Below are positions 45,501 to 61,147 of a DNA stretch of 64,000 nt, piece by piece. The stretch is taken from assembly GCA_947172415.1 (NCBI GenBank), contig OX359197.1:5829673-5893672 (forward strand), read 5' to 3'. The translations under genes were made by a program, and so were the position numbers. The notes under the pieces were generated by a model. It worked only from the letters and a program-made list of their open reading frames with translations, had not been told where the DNA came from and did no database searches. Each line of letters opens with the position of its first letter. Positions within the stretch are counted from its first letter, which is position 1. The DNA is from Chondrosia reniformis. Taxonomy: Eukaryota; Porifera; Demospongiae; Chondrillida; Chondrillidae.

Positions 45501-47105
45501 AAGGAGAACCTTTGGCTTATCTTACTGGAAGAATTTATCTTTCAGTAAGTTTCCATGGTTACACACCCCACGCCACTGATTACAAGTTATTGATGTCATT
45601 TTTGATAGCTGGGAGATCTTTCTGCTGCTGAGAAGCATTTTCAAAATATGGACTCTGACAGTGTAACTACCCAACTTCATAGGTTTGCTGATGATGTCAC
45701 TCTAAAGCTTAGTATCCATAGTAATCGTCCACATGTATGTACAAATTTATATATAGATGTGCCTTAGAGCTCTATTATGGTCGAGCATCAGATGCTTTAT
45801 TGAGGTCAGAGGAATGTTACAAGAGATCACAGAGTGCCTTGGTGAGTAAAAGTTTAAATACTTTTCACTCAGGAGCATATGACGTAAGCAATATGAAATG
45901 GTCTGGCCAAGAAATATTGCAAATGTAACAAACAAAAAAATATTTTTTCATGTTTTTACTATATATGGAAAAGAAGGAAAAACAGATGGGGAGAATTCGA
46001 GTAATTGTTATGACTAGGGAAAATATAAAAATATATATATAGTGTACTTGTTTGTATAGATTAATTTGATTTCTTTCCTCTTCACATTCATTTTCAAGTT
46101 ATATGTGTCTTCCTCTATGAGTAATGAGCCTTGTTTGCTGTACAGGTGGTCAACAACCATGCCATTAGTATGTTCTATGCTGGCCATCCTAAAGCGGTAA
46201 GCTCTTAATAGACACTATCCAGATTAATGAGTAATACAATATATGTACTTAATCCAGTTATAATTCTTATATAATTTGTAAAAACTTTTGAAATAACCAT
46301 GCATGTTGTCTGGCTCAGGAACAAAAGACAAAAGAGAAGACTCTTGTATCCTCATCCAAAGCTCTCACCAGGTTTAGTTCCCTATAGGCTTTTTAATTTA
46401 ATACAGAGTAGGCATAGCATGTAGGAAAATGATTATTCGTGCATGGAGAGTGATTTAATTGCAATTGTGTCTACAGTGCTGAAGTATGGCTCATCCAAAG
46501 TAAGGTTTTATATCTTCAACCAATTTCCTACTTAAGCAGTAAATTCCTCAATTTAAAGGAACTGTTCAGTGCAACACTTCCCTACACAAGGGCATATTTA
46601 TGTAATATGTTCATACTCTTGTGCTCTAGTATAGGGAGACCATTTACGTATGTAAAATATTTGGGAGTGTACCGTATATACAATAATAAAATAGGAAATG
46701 ATAATAATAATAATAGTAGGAAAGTAGGAGTTGTATACAAGTCATTTTGTGCCTGGTGGCTTGCAATGTCAATAACCCAAGTGTCCCTCACTGACCATCA
46801 GGTCAGTGGCATGGTCACTTTAAGTTGGTGGTCGCCTGGCCCGGCATCCCCGGAGGCACAGGATTGCTGATCTTAGTAGAGCAAAGCACAATACTGTATC
46901 TATATAGCTCTCCTGTGTCTTTGATGCCATGCATGGTAAGTTTGTATATTATCTTCAGGGTGTTCAGCTGATGGAATATTATGTTCAGTCTGCTAAGAAG
47001 AACGGACAGGTAGAAGAGGTGATGGGAATGATTGAAAATCTAAAGTTGGCCTACGATGTGACAACCTTACAAAGTTCAAAGAAGAAAGACATGCTTTTAA
47101 CCTAA
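41538..47105 (+). CDS. TRAPPC12: EF-hand domain fused to TRAPPC12 C-terminal region
   Basis: TRAPPC12 is a subunit of the TRAPPIII tethering complex in ER-Golgi traffic. Fifteen exons (41538-41750, 41810-41911, 41986-42101, 42237-42297, 42762-43055, 43371-43457, 44259-44394, 44464-44582, 45167-45230, 45304-45377, 45446-45544, 45609-45734, 45770-45841, 46146-46196, 46959-47105) join to 586 residues. Residues 1-190 are an EF-hand module: a myristoylation-like start MGAQQS, loop DQKRTGYIDLEE (68-79), and a degenerate second loop near 104-115. From about 263 it follows TRAPPC12: LFVTGQVLMHYKSQLSETTL, YFEYSHSSPSRKGSMMPYSL, then TPR-like helices. One exon (42762-43055) spans the end of the EF-hand part and the linker to TRAPPC12. 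The start of exon 13 is the least certain splice site. Confidence 0.8.
43021..43167 (+). repeat. 50-bp direct repeat triplicating an exon end and splice donor
   Basis: Units 43021-43070, 43071-43120 and 43121-43167 each contain the last 35 bases of exon 5 and its donor CACAAG/GTACAC. Only the first is needed for the model. As 50 is not a multiple of three, use of the later donors would shift the frame; a stop occurs at 43077. Confidence 0.95.
43512..44159 (+). repeat. 16-17-bp minisatellite in TRAPPC12 intron 6
   Basis: About 38-40 copies of GGGACACCCCACTCTAG or its variant ending in CTTG. The two variants are interspersed in patches, which suggests repeated slippage or conversion. It fills nearly the whole 0.8-kb intron. 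Small - strand ORFs here are artefacts. Confidence 0.95.
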
Positions 47106-49287
47106 CACGTGCTACTTATAAACAAATAATGTAATTTTAATTTTAAAGGATTAAATACACTTCATTGACTTTATGAGGTCTTCTAGTAGTAAATAAATCT
47201 TAAATTGGCCATAGTTTTCCAATATCACAAGTGTATGGAGTGTTGGACCTTCTATGTATATACTATTTATATACATAAGTAAATGTGTTAATTAGTACAG
47301 AGCCCTTAACTTGTACAATAATTTGTTAGTACCTGTAAGATAATTCCTTTAGTTGTATATATATCTAAATATTTGATAGCAATGCTTGAATGAGATGATA
47401 TAAAGTTATTGCACAATGCCTGCAAGGGCTATGATATAATCTTGTGGTGAACAAGTTCTATATAATCTTGGCCAGCTGCATGAGGACTGTCTCCTACTAC
47501 ATGATGTCATCAATTAAATATGGCTATCAGTTTAGCTACATTTTATTACAACTTCAGCCTTTCATACCTTTTGTGCAAGATACAAGATAACCAAGCCATG
47601 CATGCATGCATGCCAAGGATTCACAGAAGATCAAGATAAAGAAAAAGACAAAGACTCCCAGGATCACTGATGAAGGGTGGAATTCTGACCCAGTGGAGAA
47701 GAAAGAAAAGATTCCTATATCTTCATCCAAAGCTCTCTCCAGGTTTAGTTCCCCTATAGGCTTTTACAGAATAGGCATAGCATGTAGGAAAATGGTGTAT
47801 TAGATTTTTCATGTGTGTTAGTGTACGTATATATGTGACTCTCAAGGTACATCAAATTTGCTGTGGTTGACATGAGACCCCTTTTAAGAAGACTGGCGCT
47901 CTTTTTGGATTTATATGTAACACCCCAGTACATCTCTGTTCATCCATTGCTATTAGCTACATTATAATGGCTGTATTGATTATGAAACTATTAATCAATG
48001 TATGTATATTGAAACAGTGAAGTAACATTATTATTCAGCATGATGTATAATGTAAATTGAATGAATCAGTCTCTGTATGATATATATACGTATAGCACAA
48101 TAGTTCAATGCGCATTATATATATATATATACATTCAGAGTTGGGGAATCCAAGTTTACAAGTGCACCATATATGTGCAATTCACATTGATTGATAAAAT
48201 TAGTAATCATAGTAGTCTTGAAAATGAAGTTGAATACATACAGTATTGTACATCATAGAGGTTTATTGCCTAGTCGAATTGTACGTATATAGTATATCAA
48301 AGTTCTTGAGCTTATCAATGGCAAAATGAATTATTACAGAAAGTTTTGGTCTCGTGGACCTTCATCAGCAGCTGATGAAGGTCCACGAGAAAAAGAAGAA
48401 AAAATGTAATGTACAATAACATCGCATATTTGAGAATTCAAACTTTAAGGCATAATATACTATACATAATACATATAATCATAAAACTGTATACGTAGCT
48501 GCTGCATCAATTTCAAATTCTGCATGTGTTTATTAAAAATTATCATACATTTATCATAAAGCATAGAGAGAAGGCACATTAACTTATGTACATTTGTTAG
48601 TTTTTGTCCTATATAATACATATAATAATAAAATAAAAAAAAATAAAAAAAACTTATATACATCAATTTTAATTTTATTCATATAGTTATTATAGAGAAT
48701 CATGTATATTATTCAATGTACTTATTATGAGCACTCTATATATCATATGTAGATGTAGATGTATTTTGTAGATTACTTGATCAATGAAATTAAAACATTA
48801 ATTGTCTAAAACACATGTACTATATATAGCTAGAACATATATATTCTGTATACTCCTCAGACTATAGTTATTTGGGCTCCACTTGGCCAGACAGCTGTTT
48901 CAGGGAATTCCAGCTATCATCAGTGACCCTGGGGAGTCTTTGTCTTCTTGTTGGTTTTCTGTTAGCTGATGGTATATGGACATATATATGGACATTGGAT
49001 AAAAGGTTACTGCACATATATTATATATAGAGGTACTATACGTATATAACGTGCCCTAATCCCTAACATATAGCGGTGATCTATCATTGTATGTTATACT
49101 GCAAAAATGTTTCTTTTTTAACTTGTTTTGTTTTCAGTGTAATATGAATACATACATACATTAGTCAAATTAACATTTGAATTTGAAACATATATGTTGA
49201 CGATACTCAACGTGTAAACTATAAATTCTAACTATTTCTACTATTGCCTTTATAAACGCAGTGAAGAAATTTCAACCAATTGAGAAG
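47106..49287. other. 2.2-kb intergenic region
   Basis: No gene is seen between TRAPPC12 and cathepsin L. It holds one dispersed repeat copy (47610-47810), an inverted partial copy (48880-48960), a 39-nt palindrome (48351-48389) and AT-rich simple sequence. The cathepsin promoter must lie near its right end. Confidence 0.6.
48351..48389. repeat. 39-nt perfect palindrome with CTGATGA core
   Basis: CTCGTGGACCTTCATCAGC and its reverse complement are separated by one base. The - strand continues CTGATGA, then the hairpin GGTC-CACGA-GACC, then AAAAC, reminiscent of a hammerhead ribozyme core (CUGAUGA / stem II / GAAAC) but with A in place of the required G. Confidence 0.6.
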
Positions 49288-52207
<2,920 letters not shown>

Positions 52208-52756
52208 ACTAACTGTATAATCGTACACATGTACAAGCAACAACATTTTAGTTATGTTATTATGTACGTACGTATCTAGGTCTGCAGTGATTGACTAAAT
52301 ACATATACACACAATAGATTTGCTTCATGTGTATAGCTAGAATTGATCATGGTTAAAATTAAAAATAAGTAAATTTGAGCTGTAACTCTATATACGTATA
52401 TCAAATGAAACGAAGCTAACATTTGATGTCAGCATTCACAGACACCCATAAAGCATAATATATCATCATATATATGTATATAAGTTTTTAATATATACGT
52501 ACATACTATTTGTAAAACCTATATAATTGGAAATGTGCACATATCCTACATAAATGTCTTACTCTACACAAGAAATTACTGTACTTTTTAAAAATGTTCT
52601 ATATTGAACTTAAAATTATGTTCAGTTGAATAAGTACTAGTAAGCTCTTATTATATACATTTCATTTTAATTTACTACAAGTATATAAACTATAATTAGG
52701 CAAGGTTCTAGTAGAAATGTGTAAGGTTCATATTTAACAAAGTAAACTTTTGAATG
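52208..52756. other. Intergenic gap between convergent cathepsin L and PDE
   Basis: 549 bp of AT-rich DNA holding the 3' ends of both genes. I see no ORF or recognisable repeat. Confidence 0.6.
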
Positions 52757-55700
52757 CTATTTTGAGAGCTTTTCCCACTTCTTCATGTTTGATCTACATG
52801 AATCAAAAGTGACATCAAATTCAAGCTAGCAACTTTACAGAGGATCAACATAGTTACTTACTCAGCTCCGTTCAACATCACTCCAACGCAAGGCAACACA
52901 GGCAGTAAGACGTGATAACAAGCAACCACAATGTTTTTAAAGAATCCAACCTACGTATAACAGGTGAGGGATGTACTTACATAGAAACAGGCTGTGCAAC
53001 TGATACTTGGCTATGGCTACTAAGGAATCACAGGTGTTGAAAGCATATTAATTGAAAGTACGTATGCCATGACTGAAACATGAAAACACTGTTTCCTTAT
53101 ATTATGCACAATGAAAGGGCCTCTAATATCTCCTTGAAACTGACATACAGGTTTGCAGATCAACATACTTGTTGCTTTGGTAACTGATCTTTCTTATCTC
53201 TATCCAGCATTGGACTTGGGGTGATTCCATGCTTCTTCTCTTTGTCTCCCTGTTCAAACAAACAATATAATGTATGTAACAGAGGTACAAATATAATCTC
53301 TGTATTAGGCAGGTATCATGTAAAAAATAATACACTCCTGTGTTTCAAAGACAAAGTGAGAATTGCAAGAGACTAAGAGCACAGGAACAACTATCTTTAA
53401 CTTATCAGTAAATCTTTCAGCCTTCCTTTTTCACATAGTACCTGATTATAAAACTCTTTAAATATGATTTCAGTTGATGCCCTGTGAATCTCCCAGCTCT
53501 TGGCGGCTGATCCGAGGTCGCACGCTGTCATGGTAACACTCATAACCATATCTCTGTGGCTTGCATTACCAGTTGTGTTCAAAGTGCTGTTACAAACTAC
53601 AGTATCCAAAGCCTTGCGGTTCTGAAAGAATTGCACTAGGTCAGTAGCCAAAATGGATTTTCTCATCAATCTCAACATCTACATATTACATAATCACATT
53701 GGCAGAGGTCAAAGTAAGTACATACCTGTATACGTACATAAGTGATATACGTAGTTACTGTAGGTAAACTTTTATATTCAATACAAAAGTAGGTATACTT
53801 TTATATTCAATATATATACGTACATATACGTACCTATGTACATACATATGTATAAAAAGTGACGCAGTACTTACACTTTTATATTCAGAGGGAGAAAGGT
53901 TAACAAAGATGTTTGTTCCTTCTTCTTGCATGATGGAGCAGGCCATATTGAAGTGATGGTTCTCCAGAACTGAAGTGGAATAGAGGGCAGCCAGATGGGA
54001 GTCATGCTTCTTGGTGAAGTCATTGTTGTAACCACGGTGATCCAGGTCATGGCAGAGGCATGAGAGTAGCAGCCCAAGTTGCTATGGTAACATGATAGAA
54101 GGAAGTATGTATATTATACATTAAACCATCAAGCAAAAACTATTACAAATGAACTAAGTCTCCCTAAAAAGTGAATGTCTAAAGTTCTATTGTGATTAAA
54201 GTCAGACTTCTGCATAATTAACTTGGTAAACTTTCCAGTTAACTTATTATACGCTCATTTGGTTTCCAAGGTGATGCAACAGTAGAATAATAGAACAACA
54301 TACAAATATACTTCTTGCAGAAGAAATGCCTTTATAGGGTGCTTACCTCATTGGGTTCAAACATTGTGCTGTTCTTCATTATGTAATAGCAAGCGTGAGT
54401 CACAGAAAAAGCATGGTCCCAATTGTGGTAGGGAACTTTGCGATAGCTCTTGCGGATGGTCAATATAAAGTTCATTAGAATATCTTGAGGATAGCTATAT
54501 GACAAATATATACAGTATAATAAAAAAACATGGCCGCCCTATTCAATGTAGTATCAATTAACACCTAATGAATCAACAACAATGCAATTTTTGGCTGTAT
54601 TCCACTATTTGCAGTCATTTATGTACACTGTGCCAAACATGTTTTGATGCTCTAGCCAAGTGATTAAACAGAAATGGGCCTAATTTTGAAATATCTCATT
54701 TTTTCTTCTTGATTAGGTAAATCATGTGACACACATTTACATAATAATGTACACTCCTAAATATGTGTGATCCATGTTCATAGAACTAGCTGCTAAACAC
54801 TTTCAAGAACATAAAGGACTTTTATTTATATTTATGTAAGTATTTTTAATGAAATAAATATTCAATAAGGCTAATAGATCCCTCTCAAATAAGACAAGAC
54901 TTATTGAATGGTTGTACATAACACTGAAATAGAAATGGAGAGATTGACAGTGAATGCAGGAAATTTACACTTTCACAAAAGAGAAGTACGTATGAGTGAA
55001 TAGTAAGAATTAGAGCAAAGAAACACAATATGTATAGTAACTGTATTGGATTCACCTTATAACCCTATTGACAGGGTAATATATATCTACTTATTGCAAT
55101 CATAAAAGTAACAGTCAGTCCATTTTCTTTCAAAAATAAATTAAAAAGGTAATACTGTAATGGGGGCGGGGGAGGGTGGGATGGGAAGTGGAAGGTGATG
55201 ATTGGTGGGAGTGTTGTCTTACTTGCTCATATCAATCAAATTGTACATCATTCTCATTACCAAATAAGGCTTGACATGCTCAGGCAAAGCCAGTGTGTCC
55301 AAGTTAAACCTAAGTGAATACAGGAATTCACTCAAGATCAATTTCTTTCTGCAGTAAATATACATAAACTTCTGTACGTACTTGTCAATATCATAGTTGT
55401 TGAATTCATCTAATGGTCTCTCTAGATACTCTTTGAGTTCAGTGGGCATAACTTGGCGATGATAAGACAATACTTCACTAGCAACCTGCAAAGGATAAAC
55501 AATAACTTCAATCAGCACACAGAATGTATACATCCATAGGCAATTTATATTGGCACCTACATATTATTATACTATAGCTACTAATATTAGCACCTACTAG
55601 TATAGCAATTAATGTAGTCACTAATATTATAGCGACTAATACTATAGCAACGAATATTAGCACCTACTAGTATAGCAATTAATGTAGTCACTAATATTAT

Positions 55701-58700
55701 AGCGACTAATACTATAGCAACAAATATTAACACCTACTATTAATACTGTATATTGTTACTAATATTAATACTCCACTCCAATTTCCTCTCTCCCAAAATT
55801 CTGACATGTCGTTGAATGCATGGGATGTCCCTCTCATCCATCCCACCTATATGTACACTATACATATTCTGGTTTTACTTGCAATACAATATATACTGTA
55901 TTTGTCTGTATGGAAGCCGGGCTTGAATAGAGACCAGGTTTCACTGGAAGGAGGTGTGAACCAATTGTAATGTCTAATTCATTTACACTGTAGTAGCAGT
56001 GTGCCAAAGTGATAGTCCTTCAATATCTCCTTCAAGCAAAAGGCTGTGAAGTGAAGACTGAGTAAACAGCTGCTAGGGTGATGGGTGCAGACACTAAGAA
56101 AATTACTTTATAGAAGCTGGCCTCAAATTGAGACTGCATGGGTCAAAATTGACTGGAATGAAATAGAGGCCCGGGCCTCTATTTGGACAAATATAGTATA
56201 TAAAAGGTTTGGTCACGTACGTACATATGGGTGTCTCCTTTGTATACGTACCTTATAGTGTTCCTGGGACCGCTTCAGTTGTACATAGAACATTGAGCTT
56301 TGAATAGCAACTCCACAGTAAGCTGCCAGAGTTTGAAAGGCCACTTCATCTGAACATGACATTAGAAAACAGCTGCAGTTCAAATTCACAGTGCCTATAT
56401 TACTTATATATATATATGTACAGACAGTTGTATAAATGTACAGAAGACCAAAGTTTTCAGAATCAAAGTGATTTTTAGAAACTAATTTCTGACCAGTGAA
56501 GAAAGGTTGAATTGGATTTGGATCTGAAAGTCCCATATTTCATGATAAATCCACTCAAAGCAAGATATTGTGGAGTATTCATCCACCTCTAACAACATGT
56601 ACATATGTACGTACGTATTTCCTAACAACCTATGAATATAATTAGACCGGGCCAATACAGAAAACAACCTCTTCAATGGCTATACTACTTGTTCCTGAGT
56701 TCCACCCTTTATCAGGTAATGTTCCAATCTATTAATACGTAGAGTCACTGAATGTCTAGAATGTGCACTTATTTTTAAATGACCTTGTCTGGTAAAAATG
56801 CCATCCTTCTTGTTCACCATTTGCATAACTCCAATTATCCTGTGTTCAAATCACACGTACATATGCATGGATAAATGAAAGTGGTTGGCTTTCCTAAGAT
56901 TATAGGGACTCACTCTTGTCCACATTTAATAGGCATACACAAAATGGTTTTGGTTTTATAGCCAGTCTTTTCATCAATCTCTCTGTTAAATCTGTGATCT
57001 TGGTAGCAATCAATGATGTTGAGCACTTCGCCAGTTTGTGCCACATATCCAGCAATTCCATGAGACATGGGAATCCTAACGGTTGAAGCAAGAATTAATT
57101 CAAACTGAACGAAATGGATCTCTCCACCTCCCTAAGACACACCTAATAACAGACATCTGATCCAAATCACTTCTACCCATTTCTAGGGAGGTTGTTCGCC
57201 CATACACCCAATCTTGAGTGAGCTTCTTGGAAGATTTTGTTTCTTGATCAAACACTCTTGCATAGAGCTCCTGAGACTCGCTGTCCACCAAGAAGAGAGA
57301 TCCTCGATCAGCATCAACCAACATACAGGCAGCATTCTAAACACAATTGCTTGTTTTTATAAATACTTCCATTGATTAGATAAAAACACACAACTTACAA
57401 TTATATCCTCAAGTACATAATCAATTCTGGTCACATCTGTGATAACCTCCCTAAACAGGAGTTCAAGTATGAAATTTTAAATAGTACCTTTAGACATACA
57501 CAGCTAATTTAAACAGAATATATCTTATTCACACATATGTTAAAGCTGCAAGGTAATATTTATGTAACTACAATCATGCAAGTTACAAAATGCTCTGACT
57601 CCTGGGACTACTAAAATCAAGTTTAAATATGAAATAGGTCATTTTAGTAACTGTGTATGTACGTAGTGTAGGTATCATAAAGTGTACTCCTGTTACCAGT
57701 AAACTTGACATTAAGATATTGAGCTACGTATATGACTACTAGACTTTGGCTGTAATCTGAGACTCCTTAAAAGGATTGGCTTCTTTGTGGAATTTATGTA
57801 ACACAGCAGAGTTTACAAAGGGTGGGTGCAAGGTTAATTGATATTCCATCTGCATGGTTTGCCATCTCTACTGTTACTCTTATGCAAGTGTGATGATCTT
57901 AATGTCTCAACATCACGTTTGATGGTGGCAGGAGTTTATGGCACTATACAGTGCAGCGATTAAAACTTGCACCAGTATTTAATAATTAAACTTCAAGTCA
58001 GTATTTAGAATTGCACAACAAAATTTATTAATTCATAGATGTTGTAGAAACATCACTGTCACATTTACTGTACGTACACTTATGGGATTAGGAAGAATTC
58101 CCTTTAGAAGCAGTTGCTCACCAAAAGTTATAGGAAATTTGGACAGCCTTTGATATATACATATGTTTGTGTAGTTGTACCAGCTCTACCACTTCTCCTG
58201 TTACAATGTGATGGGAAAGGGATACTATTTTGTCTTGTTAATGGCGTGGAAGTCACTTGTGTGGGAGATGCCGGTACATACAAGTCATGACAAAGATTCA
58301 GACAAAGATTCCCAGGGTCACTGATGAAGGGTGGAATTCCCAGAAACAGCTGTCTGTCCCAGTGGAGAAGAAGAAGAAAGGAAAGAAAAATCTCCAGGAC
58401 CTGTATCTTTATCTAAAGCTCTCTCAATTTTTCATGTATCCCACACGACTTTCTTTATAAAATTGATATATTAAGAGTATACTTTATATACGTATGTATC
58501 TGTATCTTTGTGTATTGTACACCTTATGTATGTACATGTATAATGTGAATAGATTTGATATAATATGTATGTACCTCATGAATTTGAGAATTATTTCATT
58601 GAGTTCTTTATGCTGTTCCAAACTCTTGTACAACTGAGGAAAACAGATGTTTCTAGCTAGCATACTAATACGTATACGTATATATCACATACTAGTCGAT

Positions 58701-61008
58701 TACTAATCTATACAATATAGAATATTATATTAGAATACTAATTTACATACGTATTAGAATACTAACATGTCACACTAGAATACTACAATAGTATACTAGA
58801 AATTTATGAGAGTGCAATATGGTAATGAAAAATTGGGACATTTTTCAGCAATTACGTTACATGCATAATATTTTCAGTTTTACAATGACACTAGTTTAAT
58901 ATATTCTAAAATATACTAGAATATAAATTTATATACTTTATGGTGTGCAAGCACAACTGTGTTTACCTGGACATACTCTACTGTTATCCCAAGCCACATA
59001 AACTGACTACAAGCCATCTAAAATAAAAAAAGGAAAAGTCAAAATTTCCTATAAATAAACCATTTCGCTTTGCCACTTTGTTTCTTAACTATAGTTTATC
59101 TGGGATTTAGACATAATATTTATAAATGAATCCTTTAGGCTAAGAAACCTATAAATTACAAGACAAATCTCTTAAAAAGGAGATTTTTTTCTCTAAAGAT
59201 AATAGAGACTCACTGCTAAATGCATAAGGGAAATAAGCTTATCAAATGATAATACAGCATGAAAAATTTAATATTGACTTTTCAGCCATGCAGGCCTTTA
59301 TAAACAGTAAATATGTTCACTTCAACTTATATTAATTTTTCATGTTACATATGTTATTGTTCAATACTATTTTATTCCCCTGATTTTCTAAAGATTTTTA
59401 AATTTTACATGTCACTACCTACTCCATCATGACAGACTGGCCATTAAGTGGAATATTACCTGCTCATCTGCTGGGGTAAATGGTGTGTGCTTTCCCAGTT
59501 TGGTTAGCTCAACAACGCCAGTTAGCTTTCCTTCTGTCTTTAAGACTGGAATAACAAGGGCAGAGGTGGCACTCTCCATTGGAATACCAAGGCCATGTGG
59601 ATACAGATCAGGAAACTACACAATACATAACAGGTTCACATTAATTAGCTCATTCAAAAGCTACTATCATTAATAAAAGTTCAGTGTCCGAAACTAACTT
59701 CCTCCAATGTTCCAACCCTCACTGTTCTCTTCATTTTTCCTACATAGCTTGGTATGGTTCCACCCTCTCCTAATGGCAGGATTATCCCCTCTCCCACATA
59801 CCCTGGCATGATTTGTTGCAGCACCTATAAATACCAAAGTGTCATAAATTTAAATGAATAACCTACATGCCATTTTCCTACGGATATGTACGTATGACCC
59901 AATGGAACAGAAGAATAAAGAGAAAACCATTGCATACTCATCCAAAACTCTCACTATATATATTTCATATAGGCCTTTTACTGTAGAATGGATGTAGTTT
60001 GCAGGAAAATGGTGTTTTAGACTATATACTCATACACAAGAGACTGAATAGAAGCCTACACACATCTTCATCTGAGTTGTATATGAATACATTCCAGCCA
60101 TCAGCTTCAATAGCTAGAAATCAAAGAGAAATTGCAAGTCATTAAAGGGCAACGAGTATACGGATCGGGTAGCCCATTCTAAACCTGTAGCAACTGTATA
60201 GGCCAGTTTGAACATGATCTCATCCGATGAACTGTGTTCGTGTAAATCTTTGGTCAGCTCTGGTATAATTTTGGTTTTATCTGAAGGCGGACAGTAATTC
60301 CACCTCCGAGACCTGCCCTGAGTAACGTCAGACTCGGCTGCATCGGTCCTCTCCACTATAGCTTGTTTTCTGGTCGTCGCCCTAAGACGCGTCTTCCTAA
60401 TGAGCCATCTCTCAATTGTTTCCACATCGACCCTGTCCAAGACGTAGTCATCCAAGATATCTTTATTTCGATCCAAAAAAAGGTTTAGCTTCTTCTGCGG
60501 AATGTCTACAAAGGAGATAATGTACGTGTTAACAACTACATATTCGGAGTAATAAGGGATTCGAGATTTTAAGAGAATTGTAATATATTGGAGATGCAGC
60601 TAGCTTTATTGCTTGTGCAAAATGACGGTAGAATTAAAGTTTTAGAGAGATATTTGCCATCACCAACCGATTGGTAGTTCTTCCACGGAACTGGACCGTC
60701 GCATAGAACGAGAGGTAGACTCGGAAGTGGTGGCTCCAGTAGATGTTTCTTTTAATAGACTCTCTCCTCTCCTAAGAGAACCAGTTCGATTGGCCACAAA
60801 AGATATTGTGCTTCTTCTGTAGCCTAACCCTTAAAGAGAGAACAGTATATAAAAAGGGAAATTTAGCATATCCAAAGACTTTTATTATAATTTAACATGC
60901 CTGCATTGGTATAGACTTATAGGAATTATTTGTACTAGTACCAACGTGAATTAATTAATGGAAATACGTACGTATACTATTGGGAGCTTCTCCTTTACCT
61001 TTCGACAT
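52757..61008 (-). CDS. GAF-domain 3',5'-cyclic nucleotide phosphodiesterase (PDE5/6/10/11 clade)
   Basis: The enzyme hydrolyses cGMP and/or cAMP in the cytosol. Twenty-one exons join in frame to 826 residues, beginning with a 10-nt exon (61008-60999; MSK) and ending at 52757. A basic/Ser-rich N-terminus leads to an [13 protein letters not shown] segment like the PDE5/11 N-terminal helix. GAF-A is about 160-290 (exons 60113-58967). GAF-B is about 310-497 (57450-56252), with an NKFDE-like [13 protein letters not shown]. The catalytic domain spans about 500-826: HNWDHAF (His584, His588), CHDLDHRG (His621, Asp622), TACDLGS (Asp733), [18 protein letters not shown] with the substrate-orienting Gln785, and a final KKWEKLSK. 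All metal ligands are present. Substrate preference cannot be read from the sequence. It shares a short promoter with USP14. Confidence 0.92.
54527..54715 (-). repeat. Inverted relative of the foldback element, in a PDE intron
   Basis: Read on the - strand it resembles 50420-50620 (AATCGCTGCAAATAACCGAA, GCGGCCATTTT), though diverged. Confidence 0.45.
55586..55725. repeat. 70-bp tandem duplication in a PDE intron
   Basis: Two nearly identical 70-bp units (55586-55655 and 55656-55725) starting ATTAGCACCTACTAGTATAG, themselves built from shorter ACTAATATTA-like pieces. Confidence 0.9.
58280..58450 (+). repeat. SINE/MITE-like dispersed repeat in a PDE intron
   Basis: It matches the 38930-39140 family: CACTGATGAAGGGTGGAATT, CAGTGGAGAAGAAGAAGAAA and AAAGCTCTC blocks in order. 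Another copy lies at 59890-60025. Confidence 0.65.
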
Positions 61009-61147
61009 TTTACACACTTTTAGCTAGATCATATGGCTTGATTTAATATACTATGGGGGCGGCTCTCACTCCACACCCTTCCGTATTGATTGGCGGCCAT
61101 TTTGTCGATTGGGACTATATGGTTGAAACAATCAAAACTTTTACCTC
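61009..61147. promoter_or_regulatory. Shared bidirectional promoter PDE/USP14
   Basis: Only 139 bp separate the divergent start codons. It is locally more GC-rich (GGGGGCGGCTCTCACTCC) than its surroundings and has no clear TATA box. Confidence 0.6.

Noticed and set aside
45747..45935. Small - strand ORF in the TRAPPC12 region
   Set aside because: Antisense to exon 13 and intron; no independent support.
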